Below are positions 35,178 to 44,434 of a DNA stretch of 64,000 bases, piece by piece. The notes under the pieces were generated by a model. The model was not told the DNA's origin, made no database searches, and saw only the letters and a program-made list of their open reading frames with translations. This stretch comes from Alicyclobacillus shizuokensis NBRC 103103 (lineage in GTDB: Bacteria > Bacillota > Bacilli > Alicyclobacillales > Alicyclobacillaceae). Numbering within the stretch: position 1 is the stretch's first letter; every line of letters starts with the position of its first letter. Where the stretch lies: positions 1 to 64,000 of the forward strand of contig NZ_BCQV01000002.1 of the NCBI RefSeq assembly GCF_001552255.1, read 5' to 3'. The translations under genes were made by a program, and so were the position numbers.

Positions 35178-37223
35178 TCAATCGTTGTATTTGACCCGCT
35201 GCTTTTTCACCAGTTTGCCGTCCACGTACACGTCTATTTCGCCGTCCTTGTGAGGAGCGAGGTATAAAACCACAGGGTAATTCTTGCTCCCCTGGACGGT
35301 CTCATCCACCACCTGCTGGTCCTTGCCGGTGGCGTCGGACTTGACAATCACCACATGGGTTCCGCTCGTAGCCCCGTCGACCGAGACGGTCACGTCGTGT
35401 TCCTGTGTGCCAGGTGGGACGTTGGCCGCCGCTCCGGCTGCTCCATTCCCGCCAGAAATAGTCGAATTCGCCTGATCTCCTGTCCCGTCGGTGGTGTTGT
35501 CCGATCCGTTGTCGGCAATGTACAAATCGATTGCCGTCCCCGGCTTCACCGTGTCGCCCGGACGATTGGGTGCCGTATTGACGACCGTCCCGTCAGCCAC
35601 TCCTGGTTGCGGCTGGGGAATGATCTGGCCCACCACCAGCTTCGCGTCGACCAGCATCTTACTGGCCTCGTCCAGGGGTTTTCCAATCACGCTCGGCACC
35701 GTCGTCTCCGTCTGGCCGCGGCTCACGGCGAGCACCACCTGGTGGTCCGTGGACACCAGGTGGTTGGCGGGTGGATTGGTGGACACCACCTCTCCGGCCG
35801 GCACCTCGTCGCTCGCCACCTGCTTGGTCTTGAGATGGCTCCGGGAAAAGCCGAGATTCACCAGTTGCTGCAGCGCCTGATCGACCGTTACGCCGGACAG
35901 GTCCGGCATGTTCACCTTCGGCGCTCCGGCGGAGATATACAAGGTCACTGCCCGATCCTGCTTGACCTCCGTGTCGCCGGCTGGGTTCTGTTCCACCACC
36001 GTCCCTTTCGGCGACTTTGACGAGGTCTGCTTCTGCTCATGAATCTGCCCCCGCCGAAATCCCGCCTGCTCCAACATCTGGATGGCCTCCGCTTCCGGCT
36101 TGCCGACCACGTTCGGCAACTTGACGTTCGGCACCTCCAACAGGCGCATCACGATGAAATAGGCCGCCACCACACCCGCAGCCACGAGGACAGTGGCCAG
36201 TGACACCCACAGACTGACGCGCAACCAGCGGCGGCCTCCGCGCCGCTGCTCGTCCTCTCCCGCAGCCTGTAAAGCAGAGGCTTCCATCCGCCCCCGCTTC
36301 ATTCCCGCCGGTCGAACCAGCCCGCCGGCGTCATCGGTAATGGCCGGGATGGCAATCGTCGCTTCCGGCACCGCTTGAGGAGGGTGAAACTTGGGCGCAT
36401 CCGGGTGGCGCAGCGCCTGCTCCAAGTCTTCCTTCAGAGCCCGCATGTCCGGATAACGCTCGTCCGCCGACTTCACCATGCAGCGCAGGACGATGTTTTC
36501 CAGGCTTTGCGGAATTTCAGGGTTGATCTGACGCGGTTCGACAAATTGATCGCGCAAGTGCTTGAGCGCCACACTGACCGCCGAGTCCCCCTGAAATGGC
36601 AGGCGACCGGTCAACATCTCGTACATCACGACACCGAGCGAATAGATGTCGCTCTTGACATCCGCCAAACCACCGCGCGCTTGCTCCGGCGAAAGGTAAT
36701 GGACGGAGCCCAGCACCGGTGCCGAGTGGTCGTAGGTTAGCGTGTTGCCCCCCAAGGCGCGGGCAATCCCGAAATCAGTCACCTTGACCTGGCCCGCCTT
36801 GGTCAGCAGGATATTGTGAGGCTTGATGTCGCGGTGTACGATATGATGACTGTGAGCGTGCTGCAACGCATCGCAGATCTGGCGGGTGATGGACACCGTC
36901 TGTTCCGGCGAGAGCGCCCCCCGCTCCCGAATCAGGTCCTTGAGCGTGGGGCCGTTGACGTATTCCATGACGATGTAATACTCACCATCGGTCATCCCCA
37001 CGTCGTATATATTTACAATATTAGGATGGGATAATCGAGCCGCCGATTGGGCTTCTTGCCGAAAACGGCTGATGAACTCCTCGTCCTCCATGTACTGAGG
37101 GCGAAGCATCTTGATGGCAACCGTGCGCCCAAGCAACGTATCCAGCGCCCGATAGACCACGGCCATACCGCCGCCGCCGACTTGTTCCTGCAGTTCATAA
37201 CGGCCTCCCAGCCGACGGCTCAT
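35178..37223 (-). CDS. prkC: PASTA-domain Ser/Thr protein kinase PrkC
   Basis: A 681-residue membrane receptor kinase. Cytoplasmic Hanks kinase (about 8-270): glycine loop QVGGGGMAVVYRA, Lys38, catalytic HRDIKPHN (Asp132) and DFG (150). Basic juxtamembrane region, one TM helix near 335-360 (SLATVLVAAGVVAAYFIVM), then three PASTA repeats starting at about VPNVKLPNVVG, KVNMPDLSG and TTVPSVIGK, which bind muropeptide or lipid II, and a non-repeat C-terminal domain. It senses muropeptides in spore germination and wall signalling in Bacillus. Its ATG overlaps the stp stop (ATGA). Confidence 0.96.
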   Translation of the reverse strand: MSRRLGGRYELQEQVGGGGMAVVYRALDTLLGRTVAIKMLRPQYMEDEEFISRFRQEAQSAARLSHPNIVNIYDVGMTDGEYYIVMEYVNGPTLKDLIRERGALSPEQTVSITRQICDALQHAHSHHIVHRDIKPHNILLTKAGQVKVTDFGIARALGGNTLTYDHSAPVLGSVHYLSPEQARGGLADVKSDIYSLGVVMYEMLTGRLPFQGDSAVSVALKHLRDQFVEPRQINPEIPQSLENIVLRCMVKSADERYPDMRALKEDLEQALRHPDAPKFHPPQAVPEATIAIPAITDDAGGLVRPAGMKRGRMEASALQAAGEDEQRRGGRRWLRVSLWVSLATVLVAAGVVAAYFIVMRLLEVPNVKLPNVVGKPEAEAIQMLEQAGFRRGQIHEQKQTSSKSPKGTVVEQNPAGDTEVKQDRAVTLYISAGAPKVNMPDLSGVTVDQALQQLVNLGFSRSHLKTKQVASDEVPAGEVVSTNPPANHLVSTDHQVVLAVSRGQTETTVPSVIGKPLDEASKMLVDAKLVVGQIIPQPQPGVADGTVVNTAPNRPGDTVKPGTAIDLYIADNGSDNTTDGTGDQANSTISGGNGAAGAAANVPPGTQEHDVTVSVDGATSGTHVVIVKSDATGKDQQVVDETVQGSKNYPVVLYLAPHKDGEIDVYVDGKLVKKQRVKYND

Positions 37224-37987
37224 CGTCCGCCCTCCTCTCGGTTGACCACGATGACAACGGAGACGTTGTCGGGTGCGCCGGCGACGAGCGCCCGCTCAAT
37301 GAGCGCGTCCGCCACCAGTTCCACCTCGCGGTTGGAGTGCGCGTCCGCCAAGCGGGTCAGATATTCGGTCAGTTCCTCTTCAGCCACAAGGTTGGACAGG
37401 CCATCCGAGCACAACAGGAACAGGTCGCCCTGCTGCCACTGGGCGACGTTGATGTCCGGCAGGCTGATGCTGGCCGTGCCGAGCGATTTGGTGACCACAT
37501 TCTTCTGAGGATGATGCACCGCTTCCTCAGGGGTGATTTGTCCCCGCCTCACCAGTTCCGCGACCAACGAATGGTCACGCGTCACCTGGCGTAACCCGTC
37601 GGCCTGGAGCAGATAAGCCCGGCTGTCGCCCACGTGGGCAAAAAACACCCGCGTGTTGTCGTACAGGGCGGCCACAAAGGTTGTGCCCATGCCGTGATAT
37701 TCGGCACGGCTTTGTGACGCCTCCCACACTTTCTGATTGGCTTCGGCCACCGCCTCTTGCAACAGGTCAATCGGATCCACGTCCTCGTCGCCCAGTCCGC
37801 TGCGAATGTACTGGGCGGCCGTGTCCACCGCCAACCGGCTGGCCACCTCGCCGGCCGAGGCGCCGCCCATGCCGTCGGCGACGACGACCAACTGCATCGG
37901 TTGCCAATCGGTGAACCCTGCGCACACATCTTCATTCGTCTGGCGAACAAGACCTACATGCGTCCTGACTGCATACAGCACCTGCAT
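37220..37987 (-). CDS. stp: PP2C-type Ser/Thr phosphatase Stp (PrpC)
   Basis: A 255-residue metal-dependent phosphatase that reverses PrkC. Motifs VADGMGGASAGEVAS, GTTFVAAL, HVGDSRAYLL, LLCSDGLSNLV and APDNVSVVIV supply the metal-binding aspartates. ATG at 37987 gives MQVLYAVRTHVGLVRQTNED, the usual PrpC N-terminus; a 39-residue extension upstream overlaps rlmN and is rejected. Coupled with prkC. Confidence 0.96.
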   Translation of the reverse strand: MQVLYAVRTHVGLVRQTNEDVCAGFTDWQPMQLVVVADGMGGASAGEVASRLAVDTAAQYIRSGLGDEDVDPIDLLQEAVAEANQKVWEASQSRAEYHGMGTTFVAALYDNTRVFFAHVGDSRAYLLQADGLRQVTRDHSLVAELVRRGQITPEEAVHHPQKNVVTKSLGTASISLPDINVAQWQQGDLFLLCSDGLSNLVAEEELTEYLTRLADAHSNREVELVADALIERALVAGAPDNVSVVIVVNREEGGR

Positions 37988-38015
37988 TCCTCCACTTCCG
38001 GCGGTGGCCCCACGA

Positions 38016-39053
38016 CTAACGGCGAGCGTACTGGGCTCGCAGCTGTCCGCAGGCGGCGGCGATATCGTGCCCCATCTCCCTGCGGACGGTGGCATTGACG
38101 CCAAGCCGGCGCAACTCCCGTAAAAACGCCTCGATTTGCCGCGGCGGCGTTCGCGTATAATTTCTCTCCGGCACGTAGTTCACCGGGATCAGGTTCACAT
38201 GACAGGGAAGTTCCGACACCAAGGCCGCCAGGTTGCGCGCGTCCGTCAGGGAATCGTTCTCACCGCCGACCAGTGCGTATTCGAAGCTGATACGGCGGCC
38301 CGTCTTGTTGCAGTAATAGCGGCAAGCCTCCATCAGTTTGGCGATTGGGTACGCTTTGTTGACGGGCATCATCCGCGAGCGCTGCTCATCGGTGGCCGCG
38401 TGCAAGGATACCGCCAGCGTGACCGGCCGACCGTCGTCCGCTAACCGAATGATACCCGGAACCAGCCCGACCGTCGAGATGGTGATGTGGCGCATCCCGA
38501 TATTCAGCCCCTGTGGGTCGTGAATGATGTCCATGAACTTCAGCGCGGCCGAGAGGTTGTCCATCGGTTCTCCGGATCCCATCAGCACGACGGACGAGAC
38601 GCGCTGGCCCGCTTGCGCCAGGAGGCGCACGCTGTGCATGAGCTGCTCAACCATCTCGCCCGCGCTCATCTGACGGATCATCCCGCCGAGGGTAGAGGCG
38701 CAAAACGTACAGCCCATCTTGCACCCCACCTGCGTGGACACGCATACGCTGTTGCCATAATCGTGTCGCATCAACACCGTTTCTACCGTGACCCCATCGG
38801 GCCAGCCGAGCAGGAACTTCACGGTGCCGTCACGCGACACCTGGCGGGTGACTTCATGCGAGGTTTGAATCACACTCTCCGCTGCCAGGCGCTCACGCAG
38901 GGTCTGCGGCAGATTGGTCATCGCCGCGAACTCCGACACCTGGCTCTGATACAACCAGCGGTAAATCTGTGCCGCTCGATAGGCGGGCTGCCCCATTTCC
39001 TGCAGCCAGGAGGTCCACTCCTCCATACGCAAGTCATATGCGTGTCTTGCCAT
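38016..39053 (-). CDS. rlmN: dual-specificity RNA methyltransferase RlmN
   Basis: A 345-residue radical SAM enzyme making m2A2503 in 23S rRNA and m2A37 in some tRNAs. The 4Fe-4S motif is C111-x3-C115-x2-C118 (GCKMGCTFCAS); the C-terminal methyl-carrying Cys is in HDIAAACGQL, and MGSGEPMDN is present. Its place between rsmB and stp is the Bacillus order. Confidence 0.97.
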   Translation of the reverse strand: MARHAYDLRMEEWTSWLQEMGQPAYRAAQIYRWLYQSQVSEFAAMTNLPQTLRERLAAESVIQTSHEVTRQVSRDGTVKFLLGWPDGVTVETVLMRHDYGNSVCVSTQVGCKMGCTFCASTLGGMIRQMSAGEMVEQLMHSVRLLAQAGQRVSSVVLMGSGEPMDNLSAALKFMDIIHDPQGLNIGMRHITISTVGLVPGIIRLADDGRPVTLAVSLHAATDEQRSRMMPVNKAYPIAKLMEACRYYCNKTGRRISFEYALVGGENDSLTDARNLAALVSELPCHVNLIPVNYVPERNYTRTPPRQIEAFLRELRRLGVNATVRREMGHDIAAACGQLRAQYARR

Positions 39054-39100
39054 CGCCCGTTCCCCTTTGCACGGATTCAGGCGCCCGCCGACACTCCGCC

Positions 39101-40462
39101 CTATTGGAAGCGGTGCAGGCGCGCCATGTAAAACCCATCGGTGCCAAACTCGTCCGGCGTCAACAGCAACCCCTTGTCCACACTGCGCGACCGCAGCAGA
39201 GAGGGCAAATCCGGAGCCACGTCATCCCAGCGGAGCCGCAATCTAACGTCGTCCACCACACTCTGGACAACGTCCGTATTCTCTTCCGCCAACACGGTGC
39301 AGGTGCTGTAGACAATGAAGCCACCAGGCCGCACCAGCTTGGCCGCCGCCTCCAACAGTTGGCGCTGCAAGCGGACGAGTTCGGCCACATCCCCGGGTGA
39401 GCGGCGCCAGCGGATGTCCGGTCGGTGGCGTAGGACGCCCAGGCCGCTGCATGGCGCATCCACAAGCACCGCATCGTACCGATCCGCATGCCCGGGGACA
39501 CCGGGCAGCAATCTCCCGTCCACCGTCAAGGTTCGAATGGAAGTCAGCCCCAGCCGCGCGGCCGCCTGTTCAATAAGCTGCCGCTTGTGGGCATGCAGGT
39601 CACAAGCGTCCACCTGCCCCCTGTCCTGCAACAGCTCGGCGATGTGCGTCGTCTTCGCGCCAGGCGCCGCGCACAGATCCAACACCCGCGCCCCCGGTCG
39701 GACCGGGAGCAGAGGGGCAACCAGCATAGCCGCCTCATCCTGGATAGTGATCTTTCCGGCTCTGTACAAATCCCACGCTTCCACCGCCACGCCTTGGGCC
39801 AAGCGGAGGCCTTGAGGGGACAGCGGCGAGCGGCTCACGGGGATACCCGCGCGACGACGGATCTCCTCCATCACCTCGTCGACGTCGGCACGCAGCGGAT
39901 TGACCCGCACCGAAAGGGTGCCCGCCTGGTTGCCGGCCGCCAGCACCCGCTCGGCCTTGGCGGGTCCAAACTGGCGCAAAAACGATTCGACTATCCAATC
40001 GGGATAGGAATACTGAATGCCCAAGCGCTGGACATCACTCTCTGCCTCCAGCCTGGCGAGGCGCGCCGCGGCGGATTCCTCCTGGCGCAGGTACGCGCGC
40101 AGGACCCCGTTGACAAAACCGGCCGCCTTGGGCTTGACCCGTTTGCACAATTCCACCGCCTCGGCCACCGCCGCATACGCCGGGATGCGATCCAGAAACG
40201 CGAGCTGATACGCCGTCAACCGCAGCACCGTACGCACCTCGACGTCCAGGTCGGCCACGGGGCGCCGGAGAAACGGGTGGAGCAGCCAGTCGAGGGTGCG
40301 CTGGCGCTGCACCGTGCCGTAGACCAGCTCGGTCAGCAGCCGCCGGTCCGCTCCCTCCAGCCGCGCCTCCCGCAAGCACTGCTGCAGGGCCAGATTGACG
40401 TAGGCCTGATCGCGCTCGACGCGCAAGAGCGTCTGCCAGGCCCAGAAGCGGACCCCTCTCAT
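39101..40462 (-). CDS. rsmB: 16S rRNA (cytosine967-C5)-methyltransferase RsmB
   Basis: A 453-residue enzyme with an N-terminal NusB-like RNA-binding domain (about 1-130) and a C-terminal SAM domain with DLCAAPGAKTTHIAE, the catalytic Cys in DAPCSGLG and the second Cys in YSTCTV. Start ATG overlaps the fmt stop (ATGA). Part of the def-fmt-rsmB translation set. Confidence 0.97.
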   Translation of the reverse strand: MRGVRFWAWQTLLRVERDQAYVNLALQQCLREARLEGADRRLLTELVYGTVQRQRTLDWLLHPFLRRPVADLDVEVRTVLRLTAYQLAFLDRIPAYAAVAEAVELCKRVKPKAAGFVNGVLRAYLRQEESAAARLARLEAESDVQRLGIQYSYPDWIVESFLRQFGPAKAERVLAAGNQAGTLSVRVNPLRADVDEVMEEIRRRAGIPVSRSPLSPQGLRLAQGVAVEAWDLYRAGKITIQDEAAMLVAPLLPVRPGARVLDLCAAPGAKTTHIAELLQDRGQVDACDLHAHKRQLIEQAAARLGLTSIRTLTVDGRLLPGVPGHADRYDAVLVDAPCSGLGVLRHRPDIRWRRSPGDVAELVRLQRQLLEAAAKLVRPGGFIVYSTCTVLAEENTDVVQSVVDDVRLRLRWDDVAPDLPSLLRSRSVDKGLLLTPDEFGTDGFYMARLHRFQ

Positions 40463-41406
40463 CGGCTACCCGCGGCCAAATGAGCCGCACGGCTGGTCAC
40501 GCCGCGCAGCCAAGCGGCCGCCTCCATCGCCCGCTTGCCCGCAGGCTGCACCTTCGTCACCGGCAGCCAACCATCGCCGGTGCGCACGCACACCTCACCA
40601 CCCAGGAAGCGGACGTCCCCCGGCACCCCGTCCACGGGCGAACAGGGGCGCATGGGCCAATGGCTCTCCCAGACCTTGAACGGCTGCCCTTGCCAGCTGC
40701 AGGATGCCCCCGGGGCAGGAGAAAGGGCCCGGATGTGGTTGTGCACCTGCCACCCCGGCTGCGCCCAGTCGATCGCCTCATCCTTCCTTGTGATCCGCTC
40801 CGCATACGTAACTCCCTCTGGCGGCTGGGGCACGGGCGTCACCTGGCCCGCGAGGTAGCGCGGCAGCACCTCCACCAACAGCTCGGCGCCCATTTGGGCC
40901 ACGCGCGCTTCCAACTCGCCCAGGTTGTCGTTGCTGCCAATCCGGGTCTCGGCCCTGGCGAGCATCGGCCCCGCGTCCAACTGTTTCACCATTTCCATCA
41001 GGGTGACCCCGGTCTGCTCATCCCCTGCCATCAAGGCCCGCTGCAACGGCGCCGCGCCGCGCCAGCGCGGCAAGAGAGAAGCGTGCACATTGAGGCAGCC
41101 GGCCCCCGCTGTTTGCAGCAAACGCTCGGGCAGGATCTGACCATAGGCCGCCGTAATCAAGACATCCGGAGCCAGCGTTCGCACCCGCTCGATGATCTCG
41201 TCTGTGCGCACCCGCTCCGGCTGGGCAACCTCCAGCCCGAGCGCCAACGCCGCCTGCTTCACCGCCGGCGCCGTCAGCATCCGCTTCCGCCCCACGGGCC
41301 TGTCTGGTTGAGTGACCACGAGACAGACCTCGTGCCCGACCCGCACCAACGCCTCCAGGCTTGGCACCGCGAATGGGGGCGTACCCAAAAAGACAATGCG
41401 AGCCAC
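40459..41406 (-). CDS. fmt: methionyl-tRNA formyltransferase
   Basis: A 315-residue enzyme formylating initiator Met-tRNA. N-terminal RIVFLGTPPFAVP, the formyl-THF site NVHASLLPRWRGAAPLQRAL and the C-terminal tRNA-binding OB domain are visible. GTG at 41406 is favoured by SD GGGGTGA 5-6 nt upstream; a GTG three codons earlier overlaps the def stop (GTGA) and is the alternative. Works with def immediately upstream. Confidence 0.96.
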   Translation of the reverse strand: MARIVFLGTPPFAVPSLEALVRVGHEVCLVVTQPDRPVGRKRMLTAPAVKQAALALGLEVAQPERVRTDEIIERVRTLAPDVLITAAYGQILPERLLQTAGAGCLNVHASLLPRWRGAAPLQRALMAGDEQTGVTLMEMVKQLDAGPMLARAETRIGSNDNLGELEARVAQMGAELLVEVLPRYLAGQVTPVPQPPEGVTYAERITRKDEAIDWAQPGWQVHNHIRALSPAPGASCSWQGQPFKVWESHWPMRPCSPVDGVPGDVRFLGGEVCVRTGDGWLPVTKVQPAGKRAMEAAAWLRGVTSRAAHLAAGSR

Positions 41407-41411
41407 CGGAA

Positions 41412-41894
41412 TCACCCCTGTTTGGACCCGAGTTCGTGTTCGCGCACGATTTCCGACGGCTTGAGGTAGTCGATAAACAGGATTCCGTTGAGGTGATCGA
41501 CCTCATGTTGGATGCAGCGAGCGAACAGGTCGCTCGCTTCAATGACAATCTCTTCCCCCTGACGGTTGAGCGCCCGCACTTTCACATGCCGGGCCCGCGT
41601 GACTTCCCCGCTCAACCCTGGCAGGGACAGACAGCCCTCCGCCGCCCGCTGGCTGCCTGAGCGCTCCAAGATCTCCGGATTGATGAGTTCCACCAGTCCT
41701 TCTCCGACATCGATGACGACCAGCCGCTTGGCGATACCAATCTGATTCGCGGCCAGGCCGATGCCCTTTGCGTCGTACATGGTTTCCGCCATATCATCGA
41801 GCAGTTTTTCCACAGCCTTCGTGATGGCAGGCACTGGTTTGGCAATTTGGCGAAGAATGGGGTCGTTTCCCTTGCGAATGATACGAATGGCCAT
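41412..41894 (-). CDS. def: peptide deformylase
   Basis: A 160-residue metalloenzyme removing the N-formyl group from new proteins. Motif 1 GIGLAANQIG (44-53), motif 2 EGCLSLPG (C88), motif 3 HEVDHLNG (H130, E131, H134) give the full metal site. ATG at 41894 with SD GGAGGAG; a longer frame overlapping priA is rejected. The length fits the shorter (type 1-like) deformylases. Confidence 0.97.
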   Translation of the reverse strand: MAIRIIRKGNDPILRQIAKPVPAITKAVEKLLDDMAETMYDAKGIGLAANQIGIAKRLVVIDVGEGLVELINPEILERSGSQRAAEGCLSLPGLSGEVTRARHVKVRALNRQGEEIVIEASDLFARCIQHEVDHLNGILFIDYLKPSEIVREHELGSKQG

Positions 41895-41962
41895 GTCAAC
41901 TCCTCCTCCACGGGCGAGGTGTGGGCTGCTGTCGCCGTCCGTACCCGCTCCGGCGTCCTCGT

Positions 41963-44434
41963 TCAGGCAATCTTCCCAGCGCCCACGTCCAGCACGCAGA
42001 CCCCGCCCAGGCGGCGCATTTTTTCCCGCACCAGCAGGAATGCGCTGGACACCGGATCGGCGACGTCTTGCCAATGCGTATACTTTACCACAACCTGATA
42101 GCGAAACTGATCTTCCATCCTCAGGATGCCGGCCGGATGAGCAGGCAACACCGTTCCCCGCTCCGTCGGCAGCCGGCGACGCAACTCCCGTTCAAATCGG
42201 CTGGCCGCGGCACGGGCCCAACGTTCCTCAGAGTGGCTCGCGACAAAAACAGCCAACTCAGAGAACGGCGGATAGAAGAACTGTTCCCGAATGGCCCGCT
42301 CGGCTCGATAGAAGCCCCCGTAGTCGTGACTCGCCGCCGCCGCGATGGCAAAGTGCTCGGGGCGGAAGGTCTGGATGACGGTGCGTCCTGGCACGTCCCC
42401 GCGACCGGCCCGCCCAGCCACCTGGGTGAGCAAATCGAATGTGCGCTCAGCTGCCCGATAATCGGGGACGGCCAGCATCGTGTCAGCCGCCAACACTCCG
42501 ACAAACGCGACGTTGGGAAAGTCCAAGCCTTTCGCAATCATCTGCGTGCCGACCAGCACGTCCGCCTCTCCCGAGAGAAACTGGGTCATGGCTTCCTGGT
42601 GCGCCCCTTGCCTGCGGGTGGTGTCCACATCCATGCGCAGGATTCGCCAGCCGGGCCACTGCTCGGCCAGCAGCGCCTCGACCTGCTGCGTGCCGATACC
42701 AAACGGGCGCAGGGCCGTTTCCCCACAGGCCGGGCATGCCCCGGGCCAAGGCGTCCGGTGCCCACAGTAGTGACAGCGCAGACTCCATTCATCCCCCGCT
42801 TTGTGAACGGTGAGGGAAATGTCGCAGTGTGGACACTGCAGGGATTCACCGCAGCTCCGACAGAGCACGAATTGGGCAAAGCCACGGCGGTTGAGAAACA
42901 AAATCGCCTGGTGCCCGGCATCCACCGCCTCGCGCATGCCGGCCGCCAGTGCCCGGCTGAACAACGAGCGGTTGCCAGCCTTCATCTCCGCCCGCATGTC
43001 GACCACTTCCACCGCCGGCAGTGAGCGCTGGCCGACCCGACGAGGCAGTGTGACGAGCGACGCCAGGCCGGTCTCCACCCGGTGCATCGACGTTAACGAC
43101 GGCGTCGCTGAAGCCAGGACCACCACCCGGCCAGCTCGGCGCACTCGTTGCCGCGCTACCTCCCGTGCGTCGTAATGGGGAGTGTCATCCTGTTTATATG
43201 AAGGTTCATGCTCCTCATCCACCACAATCAAGCGTAAATCCACAACCGGGGCGAACACGGCGGAGCGCGCTCCCACCACGATGCGCGCCTCACCGCGCCG
43301 GATACGCAGCCATTCGTCGCGCCGCTGTCCGACCGACAGCCCCGAATGCAGTACCGCCACCTGGGAGCCGAAGCGGGCCACAAAACGGCCGACCATCTGG
43401 GGCGTCAAACTGATTTCTGGAACCAGCACAATCGCGCCGCCGCCCTCCGCCAACACCTGCTCCATGGCGCGCAGGAACACCTCGGTCTTGCCACTGCCGG
43501 TCACACCGAACAACAACAGCTCCTGGGTCGGCAGGGCCCCCCGGAGCGCTTCCTCAATTCGAGTCAATGCGCGTCGTTGAGCGGCGGTCAGCGGATAGGC
43601 ATGCGAGTCCGCAACCGGATAGGACACTGGGACGTCCCTGGCCACCTCGACCTGCACCAAGCGCGCCAGGCCCTGCTCGAGCAGCGCCCGGACGGGCGCG
43701 TCGGTAGGGCGCACCCCCAATTCCTTGAGCCGCACCCGCCCCTCTGTGGCCAGGGCGGCCAACAACTGGGCCTGTCGTTTGGCCCTTGTCCGCCGCTCCT
43801 CCGCCAGGGCCGCCAACTCCTCGCTTGTCCTCGCGGCCTCCAGGCAGGCAAGGGTACGCGCCCTCGCCTTGTCCACCCATTCCATATCCAACTCCGCCAG
43901 CCCCAGGGACATCAGCTGCCGTACGGCGAGCCACGCCTCCGCGCCAAACCGCCGCTCCAGCCGTTCAAGGCGGGCGGGGCGACTTTGCAACGCTGCCCAA
44001 ACCGCGGCGGCATAGGGCGGCAGCGAGGCTGCGGCCCCATCCGCATGCGTCTCCGCTGACACGGCCCGCACGCGGTGCACGACCTGCGCCCGATAGGCCG
44101 AAGGAAGCATCGCGTGCACCGCCTCAATCCAGGAACACACGTAGCGCCAGCGCAGCCACCCGCAAAGCTCAATCATCTCTTCTGTCAACAGTGGCTCCGC
44201 ATCGACCAGGAACGCAATCTCCCGCAGTTTTGCCTCCGCCGGCTCCTTTTCCCGCAGACGCATGACAAAACCCTGCTGGCTGCGGCGGCCAAACGGGACG
44301 ATGACACGCTGCCCGACAGCAAGGTGCGGCTTGAGCGACGCCGGCACGCGGTAGCTGAACCACCGATCCACCCCGCGCCCGCGCATGTCTATCAGCACGT
44401 CGGCAACCACATCGCTGCCCGCCGCGTCCGTCAC
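41963..44434 (-). CDS. priA: primosomal replication restart helicase PriA
   Basis: An 823-residue helicase that reloads the replisome at stalled forks. N-terminal 3' DNA-binding domain (VLIDMRGRGVDRWFSYRVP), Walker A FGVTGSGKTEVFLRA near 310, DEEH box, and the helicase-embedded zinc region with four CxxC pairs (CRSC, CPHC, CHYC, CPAC). Start is GTG overlapping the coaBC stop (GTGA), with SD GAGGTGAGAGG. Confidence 0.97.
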   Translation of the reverse strand: MTDAAGSDVVADVLIDMRGRGVDRWFSYRVPASLKPHLAVGQRVIVPFGRRSQQGFVMRLREKEPAEAKLREIAFLVDAEPLLTEEMIELCGWLRWRYVCSWIEAVHAMLPSAYRAQVVHRVRAVSAETHADGAAASLPPYAAAVWAALQSRPARLERLERRFGAEAWLAVRQLMSLGLAELDMEWVDKARARTLACLEAARTSEELAALAEERRTRAKRQAQLLAALATEGRVRLKELGVRPTDAPVRALLEQGLARLVQVEVARDVPVSYPVADSHAYPLTAAQRRALTRIEEALRGALPTQELLLFGVTGSGKTEVFLRAMEQVLAEGGGAIVLVPEISLTPQMVGRFVARFGSQVAVLHSGLSVGQRRDEWLRIRRGEARIVVGARSAVFAPVVDLRLIVVDEEHEPSYKQDDTPHYDAREVARQRVRRAGRVVVLASATPSLTSMHRVETGLASLVTLPRRVGQRSLPAVEVVDMRAEMKAGNRSLFSRALAAGMREAVDAGHQAILFLNRRGFAQFVLCRSCGESLQCPHCDISLTVHKAGDEWSLRCHYCGHRTPWPGACPACGETALRPFGIGTQQVEALLAEQWPGWRILRMDVDTTRRQGAHQEAMTQFLSGEADVLVGTQMIAKGLDFPNVAFVGVLAADTMLAVPDYRAAERTFDLLTQVAGRAGRGDVPGRTVIQTFRPEHFAIAAAASHDYGGFYRAERAIREQFFYPPFSELAVFVASHSEERWARAAASRFERELRRRLPTERGTVLPAHPAGILRMEDQFRYQVVVKYTHWQDVADPVSSAFLLVREKMRRLGGVCVLDVGAGKIA

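Noticed and set aside
36000-38000. Repeated sequence in prkC as a possible tandem DNA repeat.
   Set aside because: These are diverged PASTA protein repeats, not DNA-level repeats.
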